In this document: piece by piece, positions 16,743 to 25,941 of the stretch
Layout: each line of letters opens with the position of its first letter
Numbering within the stretch: the stretch's first letter is position 1
Assembly (NCBI GenBank): GCA_016928435.1
Contig: JAFGKT010000021.1
Span: 1 to 33,078 of the forward strand
Direction of reading: 5' to 3'
From: Sedimentisphaerales bacterium
GTDB taxonomy: Bacteria > Planctomycetota > Phycisphaerae > Sedimentisphaerales > SM23-30
Length of the DNA stretch: 33,078 nt
Notes under the pieces: model-generated
What the model saw: only the letters and a program-made list of their open reading frames with translations
Told to the model about the DNA's origin: nothing
Database searches by the model: none
Translations under genes and position numbers: made by a program

Positions 16743-17744
16743 TTATTGGGTGGCTTTTCGGGCGTATTCGTTTTGTAGTTTCATGTATAGTTTGTAGTCG
16801 TCGAATGATACGCCGGGCGGGGTTTGGTGATCGACGGATAGCAGGTAACCGCCTTGGGCCATTACGGGCAGGAGGCGTTCGAACTCGGTGCGCATGGCTT
16901 GTTCGCCTTTGTTCATGGTCATTTTATCGAATCCGCCGATGAGACGGAGCTGGGGATGGCGTTGGCGCAGTTTGTTGAGATCGACACCGGCTTGACGTTC
17001 TAGAGGGAGGAAGCCTTCGGCGCCGGCATCGAGGCACCAGGGGATGAGTTCATCGATGAGGCCGTCACTATCGATGATGACGGTGGTGCCCATTTCTTTT
17101 AGAGTGGGGATGACTTGCTGGTAGTATGGTTTGAGGAATTCGTCGAAGGCATCTTTGGAGAGCATGGGGCCGAGATTGTAGGACATATCTTCGGCGAAGG
17201 TCATGAAGTCTGGTTGGAAATATTGACGAACTTTAGCTAGGATACGCTTGTGGTAATCAGCGAGGTCGGAATTGATTTGGTGCATTAGCTCGGGGTGATC
17301 GTAGAAGGCGTACATGTGGGGCTCGATGCCGAACAATACGCGTGGATACCAGAAAAAGCCTTCGAGGGTGATCCAGGTGATTTCGCCGTTGGCTTGGGCT
17401 TGGGCGCAGGCTTCGAGTTCGGCATCGGAAACGATACCATTGCCTCGAAAATCAATTGAAGTATCGCCAAATACAGTGGACTTGATTTTCTGGTAATCGT
17501 CCATGTTTTTGATAAGGCCCATGCCGTGATCGTGCTCAGGGGTGTTAGGGCGGAACCAGATATGGCGATGTTTGTCTTGGCCAAAATAATCGCGGATTTC
17601 CTCAACCGTTTGCGCCTCAGCGGGCAGACCCTCCTTGCGCCAACGATCAATGGTGTCGGTCCACCACGGGGCCCATTCGAGGACGGGCAGGCGGTCGACG
17701 GGTTCGAATGCCATGAGTTTTTGGAAACGTTCGCGACTGTTCAT
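16743..17744 (-). CDS. Uroporphyrinogen decarboxylase (URO-D) fold family protein
   Basis: 333 residues from ATG 17744, chosen because AGGTG lies 6 bases upstream; the longer frame uses a GTG that overlaps this site. The N-terminal MNSRERFQKLMAFEPVDRLPVLEW is the hallmark opening of the URO-D-like superfamily. The later DSDG..DELIPWCLDAGAEG and GGFDKMTMNKGEQAM segments fit the barrel. These proteins are usually methyltransferases or uncharacterised enzymes rather than true HemE; it lacks the HxC zinc-type motif seen in the second URO-D-like protein at 28939. It is the first gene with reading direction against the plus strand right of the composition switch. The substrate is unknown. True HemE would not be needed if heme is made through siroheme. 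Confidence 0.82.
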   Translation of the reverse strand: MNSRERFQKLMAFEPVDRLPVLEWAPWWTDTIDRWRKEGLPAEAQTVEEIRDYFGQDKHRHIWFRPNTPEHDHGMGLIKNMDDYQKIKSTVFGDTSIDFRGNGIVSDAELEACAQAQANGEITWITLEGFFWYPRVLFGIEPHMYAFYDHPELMHQINSDLADYHKRILAKVRQYFQPDFMTFAEDMSYNLGPMLSKDAFDEFLKPYYQQVIPTLKEMGTTVIIDSDGLIDELIPWCLDAGAEGFLPLERQAGVDLNKLRQRHPQLRLIGGFDKMTMNKGEQAMRTEFERLLPVMAQGGYLLSVDHQTPPGVSFDDYKLYMKLQNEYARKATQ

Positions 17745-17927
17745 ATTTAACACCTATTCCTTTGTTCTTTGGTGCGGTCAATTCAGGGGGGATTTTAACA
17801 TAGTGAGAGGGTAATGCAAGGGCGATATGAATCTGTGATTGGGATTTTATTTGGTTATTTGGCTGAAATGTTGCTGGGCGGCGGATAAGAGGTTAGAATT
17901 AGCGTTTTTGTTGAGATTGGTGATATA

Positions 17928-17960
17928 AAACCCCCTGACGGGTCAGTGGGCTAATTTGTG
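17928..17960 (+). repeat. R1 hairpin repeat, copy B
   Basis: Reads AAACCCCCTGACGGGTCAGT then GGGCTAATTTGTG, near-identical to copy A on the opposite strand. It lies in the 237-bp divergent gap between the URO-D-like and PPC genes, ending 9 bases before the GGAGG site of the latter. The rest of that gap (17745-17927) holds nothing I can identify. Confidence 0.75.
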
Positions 17961-17981
17961 AAAGTATGTGGAGGTTTGATT

Positions 17982-18428
17982 ATGGAATATCAATGCGGAC
18001 GAGTGGGACGGGTTATAGTGGCGCGGTTGTTTGAGGGGGATGATTTGTATGAGAGTTTGGAACAGTTGGCGCGGGATGAGGGGATTAAGGCGGGGGCGGT
18101 TTTGATAACTGGCGGTATCAGGAAGGCTGAGGTTGTGGTTGGTCCGAAGCAGGAGAAGCCTAAGATTGTGGGGAATTTCAAGTCTTTTGAAGGGCCGGGC
18201 GAGACGCTGGGGGTTGGTACGATTTATGATGGGGATGATGGTCCGACGCTGCATCTGCACGCGGCGATTGGTAAAGGGGACGAGACGGTGGTTGGTTGTC
18301 CGCGCGGCGGCGCGAGTACGTTTTTGATTTTGGAAGTTACGATTATTGAGATTGAAGGGGTGAGCGCAAGGCGGGAATGGGACGAAGCGACGGGGGTTAA
18401 GCTATTACGGGCCCGGCAAAAGCAATAA
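17982..18428 (+). CDS. PPC/DUF296-domain protein
   Basis: 148 residues from ATG 17982, with GGAGG 7 bases upstream; an in-frame GTG at 17958 would put the site inside the gene. The single domain matches the PPC (plant and prokaryote conserved, DUF296) fold: RVIVARLFEGDDLYESLEQL at the N-terminus, GAVLITGGIRKAEVVVG in the middle, the His motif HLHAAIG (91-97) and GGASTFLILEVTIIEIEG at the end. In bacteria these are small trimeric proteins of unclear role; some bind metal through the His motif. The flavoprotein gene starts 19 bp downstream, so the two may be co-transcribed. Function not assigned. Confidence 0.85.
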   Translation: MEYQCGRVGRVIVARLFEGDDLYESLEQLARDEGIKAGAVLITGGIRKAEVVVGPKQEKPKIVGNFKSFEGPGETLGVGTIYDGDDGPTLHLHAAIGKGDETVVGCPRGGASTFLILEVTIIEIEGVSARREWDEATGVKLLRARQKQ

Positions 18429-18447
18429 GCCATTCAAAGAAGCAAAA

Positions 18448-19638
18448 ATGGAACAACCCACGGCAATAAACACCGACGTATTAATCCTGGGCGGCGGCCC
18501 GGCGGGGCTAATGTGCGCGAGTCAGGCGGCGGAAAAAGGGCGAAGCGTCATCGTTTTGGACCGTTCGAGTAAGCTGGGGACCAAACTGCTCATATCCGGC
18601 GGAGGCAAATGCAACTTCACGAACCGCCACTGCTCGGCGGACAATTACATTAGCAGCAATCCGCATTTTGTCAAATCCGCACTAGCGCAATTCAGCAATG
18701 CCGATTTCATCGACATGATCGAACAGCATAATATTGGCTACGAGGAACGGGAATTCGGCAGGCTTTTTTGTCGCCACTCGGCGCGTGACTTGTTGGATAT
18801 GCTTATAAAGCAGTGCAACCGTCATAACGTCGAGTTTTTGCTTCAGGTTGAGGTTAAATCGATTGAGAATTTTCATGGTTTTGTGGTTCACACCAACAAG
18901 GGTGACATAACGGCGCGAGCTTTGGTGGTAGCCACGGGAGGCCTGACTTGGCCGCAAATCGGTGCTACGGACCTGGGTTACCGAATCGCCCGACAGTTGG
19001 GGCACCGCGTGGTCGCTTGTCGGCCGGGCCTGGTTCCGCTACGGTACGACGAGGACGATCTGCAAGCATGGGGCAATCTGACGGGGATTACGGTCGAAGC
19101 AGTTGTCCGCTGTAAGAAACAGAGTTTTCGGGAAAATATTCTGTTCACGCATAACGGCCTGAGCGGTCCCGCTATTTTGCAGATATCGAGCTATTATAAA
19201 GAAGGCGACCAGATTGAAATCAACTGGCTGCCTGACCTAGACGTATATCAATTTCTCCTGGGACAGAAACAGTACAATGGTTCGGCAATGATAAAAAGAG
19301 TGTTGGCCCCTTATCTGCCCAACCGGATACTGCAACAATGGTCGCAGAGCTACTTTCCCACGAAAACCCTGGCAGAGTGTTCATTGGAGCAAATACAGCA
19401 AGCGTCTGACAGCCTCAACCGCCAGCCCTTCCGGCCTCGAACCACGGAAGGCTTCAACAAAGCCGAGGTCACCGTAGGCGGCGTTAGCACCGAGGACATA
19501 TCGTCCAAGACCATGCAGTCGCGAATCATAGCCGATCTTTACTTTGTTGGTGAAGTTCTCGACGTTACGGGGCAACTGGGTGGATATAATCTCCAATGGG
19601 CTTGGTCCAGCGGCGCGGCAGCGGGTCGAGCGCTCTGA
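18448..19638 (+). CDS. YhiN/HI0933-family FAD-dependent oxidoreductase
   Basis: 396 residues. Dinucleotide-binding motif ILGGGPAG (13-20) at the N-terminus, the family signature KLLISGGGKCNFTNR (46-60), VVATGGLTWPQIGATDLGY in the middle and the C-terminal FAD contact FVGEVLDVTGQLGGYNLQWA. These match the BaiN/YhiN group of flavoproteins whose substrate is mostly unknown. No transmembrane segment. The G/C balance of this gene is nearly even, unlike the strongly G-rich plus strand on both sides; together with the methyltransferase that follows it may be a later arrival. Start ATG 18448 gives a short lead before the FAD motif. Confidence 0.93.
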   Translation: MEQPTAINTDVLILGGGPAGLMCASQAAEKGRSVIVLDRSSKLGTKLLISGGGKCNFTNRHCSADNYISSNPHFVKSALAQFSNADFIDMIEQHNIGYEEREFGRLFCRHSARDLLDMLIKQCNRHNVEFLLQVEVKSIENFHGFVVHTNKGDITARALVVATGGLTWPQIGATDLGYRIARQLGHRVVACRPGLVPLRYDEDDLQAWGNLTGITVEAVVRCKKQSFRENILFTHNGLSGPAILQISSYYKEGDQIEINWLPDLDVYQFLLGQKQYNGSAMIKRVLAPYLPNRILQQWSQSYFPTKTLAECSLEQIQQASDSLNRQPFRPRTTEGFNKAEVTVGGVSTEDISSKTMQSRIIADLYFVGEVLDVTGQLGGYNLQWAWSSGAAAGRAL

Positions 19639-19670
19639 TAGATTGACTGATAATAGGTGATTTGTGTTCG

Positions 19671-19705
19671 ATCACCCTTTAGCTACGCGAAAGGGTGCCA
19701 CCCGG
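19671..19705 (+). repeat. R2 hairpin repeat, copy 2
   Basis: CACCCTTT (19673-19680) and AAAGGGTG (19690-19697) form a perfect 8-bp inverted repeat with a 9-base loop, followed by CCACCCGG. It lies 32 bp after the flavoprotein stop. Confidence 0.75.
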
Positions 19706-19708
19706 TGT

Positions 19709-19728
19709 CGCAAGCAAGGCTGCTTGCG
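19709..19728. repeat. 8-bp hairpin next to the R2 copy
   Basis: CGCAAGCA-AGGC-TGCTTGCG, a perfect 8-bp stem with a 4-base loop, directly after the R2 copy. No T tract follows, so it is not an obvious terminator. The rest of the 354-bp gap 19639-19992 contains no gene I can support; a TTGACA occurs at 19964-19969 but without a matching -10. Confidence 0.55.
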
Positions 19729-19992
19729 TTACGTTGGCGGGGCAGAGGCGATTTGGAATTGACAATATCGCAGCCATTGTCTATAGTGGGGTCTTATGGT
19801 AATTGTTCTTTAAAAGAAGTCGAACCCTATCAGTAGCTTTTTGGCGCAAATGGTATCACTATACTATGTGCAGTAGGTCGGCTTCTGCCTTTTTCCCATT
19901 CTCGTAATTTGACAGGCTGATTCTGCGTCTAATGGCACTGTTCTGCTTGTTGAACACCTATTTTTGACAATTATTAGAGGAATTCTAGATCA

Positions 19993-20769
19993 ATGGATAA
20001 AAATAACAAACTTCCCCCGTTCTTTTATGAAATTTTCGCTCCTAGTCTGCCACGTCTTGGTCCTGGTAATGCATTTTCTACCAATAAGGCTCTCGACACA
20101 CTGCTGCCGCGATGCTCTGCGCAGACAGAGAGGGAGTTGGCGATATTGGATCTGGGTTGCGGCAACGGCTGTCAGACAATTCAATTGGCCCAACGCCTGA
20201 ACGCAAAGATTCTGGCGGTTGACAACCATCAACCGTTCCTGGATGAATTGGCACGGCGAGCGAAAGAAAACGGAGTCGCTGATAAGATTCAACCGCATTT
20301 GGCAGATTCCAGGTGCTTGGACTTGGCAGCGGGCTCGTTTGACTTGATATGGTGCGAAGGTGCGATATTCACGATAGGCTTTAGGAAGGCTCTTGAGTTA
20401 TTTCACGATTTGCTGAAACCTTCGGGATTGGCAGCTTTTAGCGAGATGGCTTGGCTGCGTCCAGGTGCGCCGCAGAAATGTGTCGATTTTATTACAGGTC
20501 CATGTCCTGATCTGGCGGATATAAGCAGTCAGTTGAGTACAATTGCTGAAACCGGCTTTGGGGTTTTGGATCACTTTATTTTGGACGAATCGGCTTGGTG
20601 GGAAAACTTCTATCAGCCACTTAGCGAAAGGGCAAAGCAGCTCAGGAAAGAGCATGATCAAGACGCTCAAAAGAAGGAGCTTCTAGACTTTACCGATCTG
20701 GAAATTGAGATGCATCGAGAGTTTTCTCAATACTATGGTTATGTGTTCTATATGATTGAACGACAGTAG
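19993..20769 (+). CDS. Class I SAM-dependent methyltransferase
   Basis: 258 residues. Rossmann-type SAM site: motif I ILDLGCGNGCQTIQLAQ (51-67), acidic motif II ILAVDNHQPF and the post-motif region FDLIWCEGAIFTIGF and LLKPSGLAAFSEMAWL. Substrate not identifiable. The gene has an AGAGG about 12 bases before ATG 19993, stands alone and ends with a clear terminator. Its composition is close to strand-neutral and clearly less G-biased than the heme genes next to it, like the flavoprotein before it. Confidence 0.9.
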   Translation: MDKNNKLPPFFYEIFAPSLPRLGPGNAFSTNKALDTLLPRCSAQTERELAILDLGCGNGCQTIQLAQRLNAKILAVDNHQPFLDELARRAKENGVADKIQPHLADSRCLDLAAGSFDLIWCEGAIFTIGFRKALELFHDLLKPSGLAAFSEMAWLRPGAPQKCVDFITGPCPDLADISSQLSTIAETGFGVLDHFILDESAWWENFYQPLSERAKQLRKEHDQDAQKKELLDFTDLEIEMHREFSQYYGYVFYMIERQ

Positions 20770-20818
20770 AGTTTTTGTTCGATTTGGAACACAGCAACTG
20801 AGACTGAGCAATTACGTG

Positions 20819-20864
20819 CAAGCCTGGGATGAGCTTTTGCGGCTACTCCCGGGCTTGTTTTTTT
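20819..20864 (+). terminator. Rho-independent terminator of the methyltransferase gene
   Basis: CAAGCCTGGGA (20819-20829) pairs with TCCCGGGCTTG (20847-20857), an 11-bp stem with one T-G wobble, followed by seven T (20858-20864). The opposite strand has no matching T run after the hairpin, so it serves the plus strand only. Confidence 0.85.
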
Positions 20865-20903
20865 GGGGGCCGTATATTTCACGGAATCTTGGTTTTTTGA
20901 TGG

Positions 20904-22190
<1,287 letters not shown>

Positions 22191-22193
22191 GAG

Positions 22194-23177
22194 TTACTCC
22201 GCGAAGTATTGAACGGGTTGTTTTTTGTATTCGGCGGTGGAGATGAGGATTTGGTGTTGGATGGGTTTGAGGGTTTGGGTGAGCTGGGCGGTGAGTTGGT
22301 TGAGGGCGTCGAGGGTGCGGCAATGAGCCATGGCGTAGAGGTTGTAGGGCCAATCGGGGGCGGTGGCGCGATGGTAGCAGTGGCTGATTTGGGAGTATTG
22401 GGCGAGCTGGGTGCCGGCTTGGTCGAGGAGTTGGTCGGGGAGTTGCAAGACGATCATGCCATTGGCGTTGAAGCCTGCTTGGCGGTGGTGGATGGAGGCG
22501 CCGAAGCGGCGGATAATGCCAGCGGCTTTCCAGGTGGTGATGGATTGGAGGACAAAGGAGATGTCGGTGTTGAGTTCGGCGGCGATGAGGTTGAAGGGTT
22601 CGGGTTGGATGGGGATGTTTTGCTGGAGACGGCGGATTAGGGCTTTGTCGATGGGGGTTAAGGTTGGGGTGTGCTTCGGAGGCTTGCAGGGATTGGTAGC
22701 GTCAGGGATGGGACGCATGGGTGACACGGGAGAGAAATTGAAGTTGACGTTTAGTTTGTAGATTTTTTGGGCGGGGAGCGAGAAGATTTGGGGAAGTTGG
22801 TGGTCTTGGCGTAGGGTTTGTAGGGTTTGGTCGATGAATGCGACGCGAGGGACGGTGAGGGTGAACCAGAGATTGAGTTTGTGGTCGCGGGCGTAGTTGT
22901 GGGATACGCCTGGGAGAGCGTTGACGTCGGCGACGACTTGATCGAGGCGGTCAGCGGGGACTTGGGCGGCGACGAGGGTGCTGACATAGCCGAGATGGGC
23001 GGCGTCGAAGATAGCGGCGACGCGGCGGATGATTTGGTCTTGTTGGAGCTGCTGGATTTTTTGGATGACTTGGGATTCGGTGGTGTTGAGCTGTTGGGCG
23101 AGCTGGAGGAAGGGACGCGGATGAATGGGGAATTTGGTTTGGATGAGGTTTAGCAGTTGTTGGGTTTGTTCGTTCAT
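22194..23177 (-). CDS. ahbAB: Siroheme decarboxylase, AhbA and AhbB fused in one chain
   Basis: 327 residues made of two Lrp/AsnC-like halves. The first (1-150) carries a winged helix (IIRRVAAIFD, 49-58) and the AhbA-type motif VSHNYARDHKLNLWFTL (91-107). A Pro-rich linker (about 150-172) joins it to the second half (173-327) with IIRRFGASIHHRQAGFNANG (221-240) and the AhbB-type ISHCY (264-268) and DWPYNLYAM (275-283). In characterised sulfate reducers and methanogens AhbA and AhbB are separate subunits that decarboxylate siroheme to 12,18-didecarboxysiroheme; fused NirDL proteins act similarly in heme d1 synthesis. Here heme d1 is less likely because the adjacent radical SAM protein resembles AhbD. 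The Lrp-like fold is enzymatic here, not a transcription factor. It lies 16 bp after ahbD and 3 bp before hemL. Confidence 0.88.
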   Translation of the reverse strand: MNEQTQQLLNLIQTKFPIHPRPFLQLAQQLNTTESQVIQKIQQLQQDQIIRRVAAIFDAAHLGYVSTLVAAQVPADRLDQVVADVNALPGVSHNYARDHKLNLWFTLTVPRVAFIDQTLQTLRQDHQLPQIFSLPAQKIYKLNVNFNFSPVSPMRPIPDATNPCKPPKHTPTLTPIDKALIRRLQQNIPIQPEPFNLIAAELNTDISFVLQSITTWKAAGIIRRFGASIHHRQAGFNANGMIVLQLPDQLLDQAGTQLAQYSQISHCYHRATAPDWPYNLYAMAHCRTLDALNQLTAQLTQTLKPIQHQILISTAEYKKQPVQYFAE

Positions 23178-23193
23178 GATTGAGGTTCGAGGT

Positions 23194-24264
23194 TTATGGT
23201 TTGGCTTGGGGTTGATAGACGCAGAAGGGTTCGGATTGGAGGTAATCGCCGGTTAGGGCGAAGGCGCGGGCACGGCATCCGCCGCACACGTAACGATATT
23301 CGCAGAAGCCGCATTTGCCTTGGTATTCGTCGACGGCTCGGATGGAGCGGAGGAAGTCGGAGTTGTGCCAGATGGCTTGGAAGTCTAGGTTGTTTTGGGT
23401 TAGTTGGCCGGCAGATTGTTCGAGGAATCCGCAGATTTGGACGGAGCCGGTGTGGGAGATGAAGGCGAAGGTTTTGCCGCCCATGCAGCCGGTTTGGAAT
23501 TTTGTTGGGGTTTGGGGATGCGCGGCGTCAGGGATGGCGAATGATTTGTTTTGGCGGATGATGCGTTGGTAGTGCGGGGCGCAGGTTACGCGGATGGGGA
23601 TGGCGGCGGTGGTTGATTGCTGAGCGAGGTATTGGAGGGTTTGTTCGTATTGTTCGGGTGACAGGGCTTGGTGGGCGAGGTCGCTGCCTCGGCCTATGGG
23701 GACGAGCAGGAAGGGGTTGAAGGTTACGGCTTTAAGTTCAGTGGCGAGGTTGAGGATGGCGGGGAGTTCGTCGAGGTTGTGCTGGGTGATGGTGGTGTTG
23801 ATTTGGAAGGGCAGGTTGTGGGATTGAGCGAGGCGGATTGCATTGAGGGCGGAGTCGAAAGCGCCGGGTATGCCTCGAAAGGCGTCGTGGGAAGCGGCAG
23901 TTGCACCGTCGAGGGATATGGAGATGCATTGGATGCCGGCTTCGATGATTTGTTGGATGGTGGTTTGGTTGATGAGGGTTCCGCAGGGTGCCATGACGAC
24001 GCGGAGGCCGAGGTTGTGGCCGTGACGGGCGACGGTGTAGATGTCGGAGCGGGACATGGGTTCGCCGCCGGTTAGGATGATGATGGGCTTAGCGAAGGAG
24101 GCGATGTTGTCGAGCAAGCGAAGGCATTGGTCGGTGGTGAGTTCGTCGGGATAGACTTGGTCGCGGGCGGCGGCGCGGCAGTGTTTGCAATTGAGGGGGC
24201 AGCGGCGGGTGATCTCCCAGGCGATCAAACGCGGCGGTTGGATGTCAGGGGTTGATGGGCACAT
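23194..24264 (-). CDS. ahbD: Radical SAM heme synthase, AhbD type
   Basis: 356 residues. Radical SAM cluster CPLNCKHC (C22, C26, C29), SAM motif LTGGEP, ISISLDGAT in the barrel and a C-terminal SPASM-like cluster GKCGFCEYRYVCGGCRARAF with a further cysteine near the end. AhbD removes two propionate carboxyls of iron-coproporphyrin III to form heme b without oxygen. The match to AhbD (LIAWEITRRCPLNCKHCRAAA, VVMAPCGTLI, HDAFRGIPGAFDSAL) is stronger than to AhbC, the related deacetylase, but the two are close and I could not compare by search. AhbC is the only alternative I consider. It starts 12 bp after the cobA-hemD stop and has no clear Shine-Dalgarno. Confidence 0.8.
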   Translation of the reverse strand: MCPSTPDIQPPRLIAWEITRRCPLNCKHCRAAARDQVYPDELTTDQCLRLLDNIASFAKPIIILTGGEPMSRSDIYTVARHGHNLGLRVVMAPCGTLINQTTIQQIIEAGIQCISISLDGATAASHDAFRGIPGAFDSALNAIRLAQSHNLPFQINTTITQHNLDELPAILNLATELKAVTFNPFLLVPIGRGSDLAHQALSPEQYEQTLQYLAQQSTTAAIPIRVTCAPHYQRIIRQNKSFAIPDAAHPQTPTKFQTGCMGGKTFAFISHTGSVQICGFLEQSAGQLTQNNLDFQAIWHNSDFLRSIRAVDEYQGKCGFCEYRYVCGGCRARAFALTGDYLQSEPFCVYQPQAKP

Positions 24265-24276
24265 TATAGACGTGGA

Positions 24277-25845
24277 TTATAGGCTGTTTGGCTGATAAGT
24301 GCAAATGGCGTCTATAAGTGCTTCGATGGTGTAGGTTTGGGCTTGGACGTGGGGGGTTAGGTTGAACTGTTGGAGGGCGGCGGCGGTTTGGGGGCCGATA
24401 GCGGCGAGGCGGAGTTTTTTGCCTGCGAGCAGTTGGGGATCGATCTGTTGGAAGAAGTTGCGGACGGTGGAAGAACTGGTGAAGGTGATCCAGTCGATTT
24501 GATCTTGCTGGAGAGCGGAGATGAGTTGGTCGATTGAGGAGGAGGAGTCGATGACGGTGGAGTAGGCGGGGACATCGGTGACGAGGGCTTGGCGGGCTTG
24601 GAGCATTTGGCTGAGGTCGGGTCGGGCGATGTCGGCGCGGACGAGGAGGATGCGGGTGTTGGGGATGGAGATGGTTTGTTCGAGGGCTTCGACGATGGAC
24701 TCAGCAATGAAGTGTTGGGGGATGAGGTCGGGGGTGATGTGGAAATCTTGGAGGCGTTGGGCGGTGGCGGGGCCTATGACGCAGATTTTGACGGGTGCGA
24801 GATGGCGGGCGTCGAGGTTGGTGGCGCGGAGCTGGTTGAAGAAGGCATCGACGCCGTTTACGCTGGTGAAGATTAGCCAATCGTATTGGTGGAGGTGGTT
24901 TATGGCGGCAGTTAGCGGTATGGGGTCGGCGGGCGGTGTGATTTTTATGGTGGGGAACTCGATGACGGCAACGCCAAGTCGGCGGAGTTGGTGAGCCATG
25001 GAGCTGATTTGATGGCGGGCGCGGGTGACGACTATGTGTTGGCCAAACAGAGGGAGTTTTTGGAACCAGGCGAGTTGGGAGTGAAGTTGAACGACGGGGC
25101 CGATGATTAGCATGGCGGGCGGTTGGATGTTTTGTTGGGCTGCGAGATCGGGCAGGTCGGTGATGTTGGCGACGATGGTGCGTTGGTCGGGGGTGGTGCC
25201 TGATTGGATGATGGCTGCTGGGGTGTCGGGGGCCATGCCGTGGGTGCGGAGTTGAGCGCAGATGTTGGGTAGGTTTTTGACGGCCATGTAGAAGGCTAGG
25301 GTACCGGGAGTGCGAGCGAGAGTGGCCCAATCGGCGGAAAAGGGGTCTGACCCCTTTTTTTGGTGGCCGGTGATAAGGGTGAATTGGCTGGCGAAATCGC
25401 GATGGGTTACAGGTATGCCGGCGTAGGCAGCGGCGGCGATGGCGGCGGTGATGCCGGGGACGATTTCGAAGGGGATGTTAGCGGCGGCGAGTGCGAGGGC
25501 TTCTTCACCGCCCCGGCCGAACACGAATGGGTCGCCGCCTTTTAGACGGACGACGATGGGGAACTGTTGAGCTTTGTCGATTAGGAGTTGGTTGATTTGG
25601 TCTTGGGGTAGGCTGTGGTGGGCAGCTTGTTTGCCGACGTAGATTAGCTCGGCATCAGGTTGGGCGTATTGGAGGAGGCTGGGTGCGATTAGGTGGTCGT
25701 AGATAATGACGTCGGCTTGGGCGATGAGGTCGCGGGCGCGGAGGGTGATGAGGTCTGGGTCGCCTGGGCCTGCGCCGACGAGGTAGACTTTGGCAGGGGT
25801 TGAGGCGGGATGAGAAGCATTAGCTTTTTGGTTTTGGTTGGTCAT
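24277..25845 (-). CDS. cobA-hemD: CobA-HemD fusion: uroporphyrinogen-III methyltransferase plus uroporphyrinogen-III synthase
   Basis: 522 residues. The first about 255 are SUMT (CobA): VGAGPGDPDLIT (23-34), GGDPFVFGRGGEE (103-115) and GIPVTHRD (143-150), transferring two methyls from SAM to uroporphyrinogen III to give precorrin-2. The rest, from about 267 (FGQHIVVTRAR, with FTSVNGVDAFF and ITFTSSSTVRNFF), is HemD, which closes hydroxymethylbilane to uroporphyrinogen III. The fusion therefore couples ring closure to entry into the siroheme branch. Start ATG 25845 gives a short disordered lead. A perfect 21-bp palindrome (25338-25358) encodes residues 163-170 in a surface loop of the methyltransferase half. 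Family calls are secure. The tandem fusion occurs in several bacterial groups. Confidence 0.95.
   Translation of the reverse strand: MTNQNQKANASHPASTPAKVYLVGAGPGDPDLITLRARDLIAQADVIIYDHLIAPSLLQYAQPDAELIYVGKQAAHHSLPQDQINQLLIDKAQQFPIVVRLKGGDPFVFGRGGEEALALAAANIPFEIVPGITAAIAAAAYAGIPVTHRDFASQFTLITGHQKKGSDPFSADWATLARTPGTLAFYMAVKNLPNICAQLRTHGMAPDTPAAIIQSGTTPDQRTIVANITDLPDLAAQQNIQPPAMLIIGPVVQLHSQLAWFQKLPLFGQHIVVTRARHQISSMAHQLRRLGVAVIEFPTIKITPPADPIPLTAAINHLHQYDWLIFTSVNGVDAFFNQLRATNLDARHLAPVKICVIGPATAQRLQDFHITPDLIPQHFIAESIVEALEQTISIPNTRILLVRADIARPDLSQMLQARQALVTDVPAYSTVIDSSSSIDQLISALQQDQIDWITFTSSSTVRNFFQQIDPQLLAGKKLRLAAIGPQTAAALQQFNLTPHVQAQTYTIEALIDAICTYQPNSL
25338..25358. repeat. Perfect palindrome inside cobA-hemD
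   Basis: AAAAGGGGTC-T-GACCCCTTTT, ten-base arms around one base, extended by T to 25361. It lies in frame and encodes the loop KKGSDPFS, just after the conserved TGH motif. Elements of this GGGGTC/GACCCC kind recur between genes in many bacteria, so this may be a small inserted repeat that stays open in this frame. No second copy is in the window. Confidence 0.6.
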
Positions 25846-25901
25846 GGTGATGAAGCCAATTTTATTATTTGGACAATACGTTATCCATAGGGTTGGGAGT
25901 T

Positions 25902-25938
25902 CTACACCCTTTAACTTCGTGAAAGGGTGCCACCCGAT
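25902..25938 (+). repeat. R2 hairpin repeat, copy 3
   Basis: CACCCTTT (25905-25912) and AAAGGGTG (25922-25929) around AACTTCGTG, followed by CCACCCGATTT. It lies between hemC and cobA-hemD inside the cluster and stops only a few bases from the hemC stop codon (25942-25944). Confidence 0.75.
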
Positions 25939-25941
25939 TTT

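Noticed and set aside
16743-17744. Calling the first URO-D-fold gene hemE
   Set aside because: Motifs fit the broad URO-D-like methyltransferase superfamily rather than true HemE, and it is outside the tetrapyrrole cluster.
22194-23177. Reading the Lrp/AsnC-like protein as a transcription regulator of the heme cluster
   Set aside because: Two tandem domains with AhbA and AhbB motifs next to ahbD point to siroheme decarboxylase; Lrp-type regulators have one such unit and lack these motifs.
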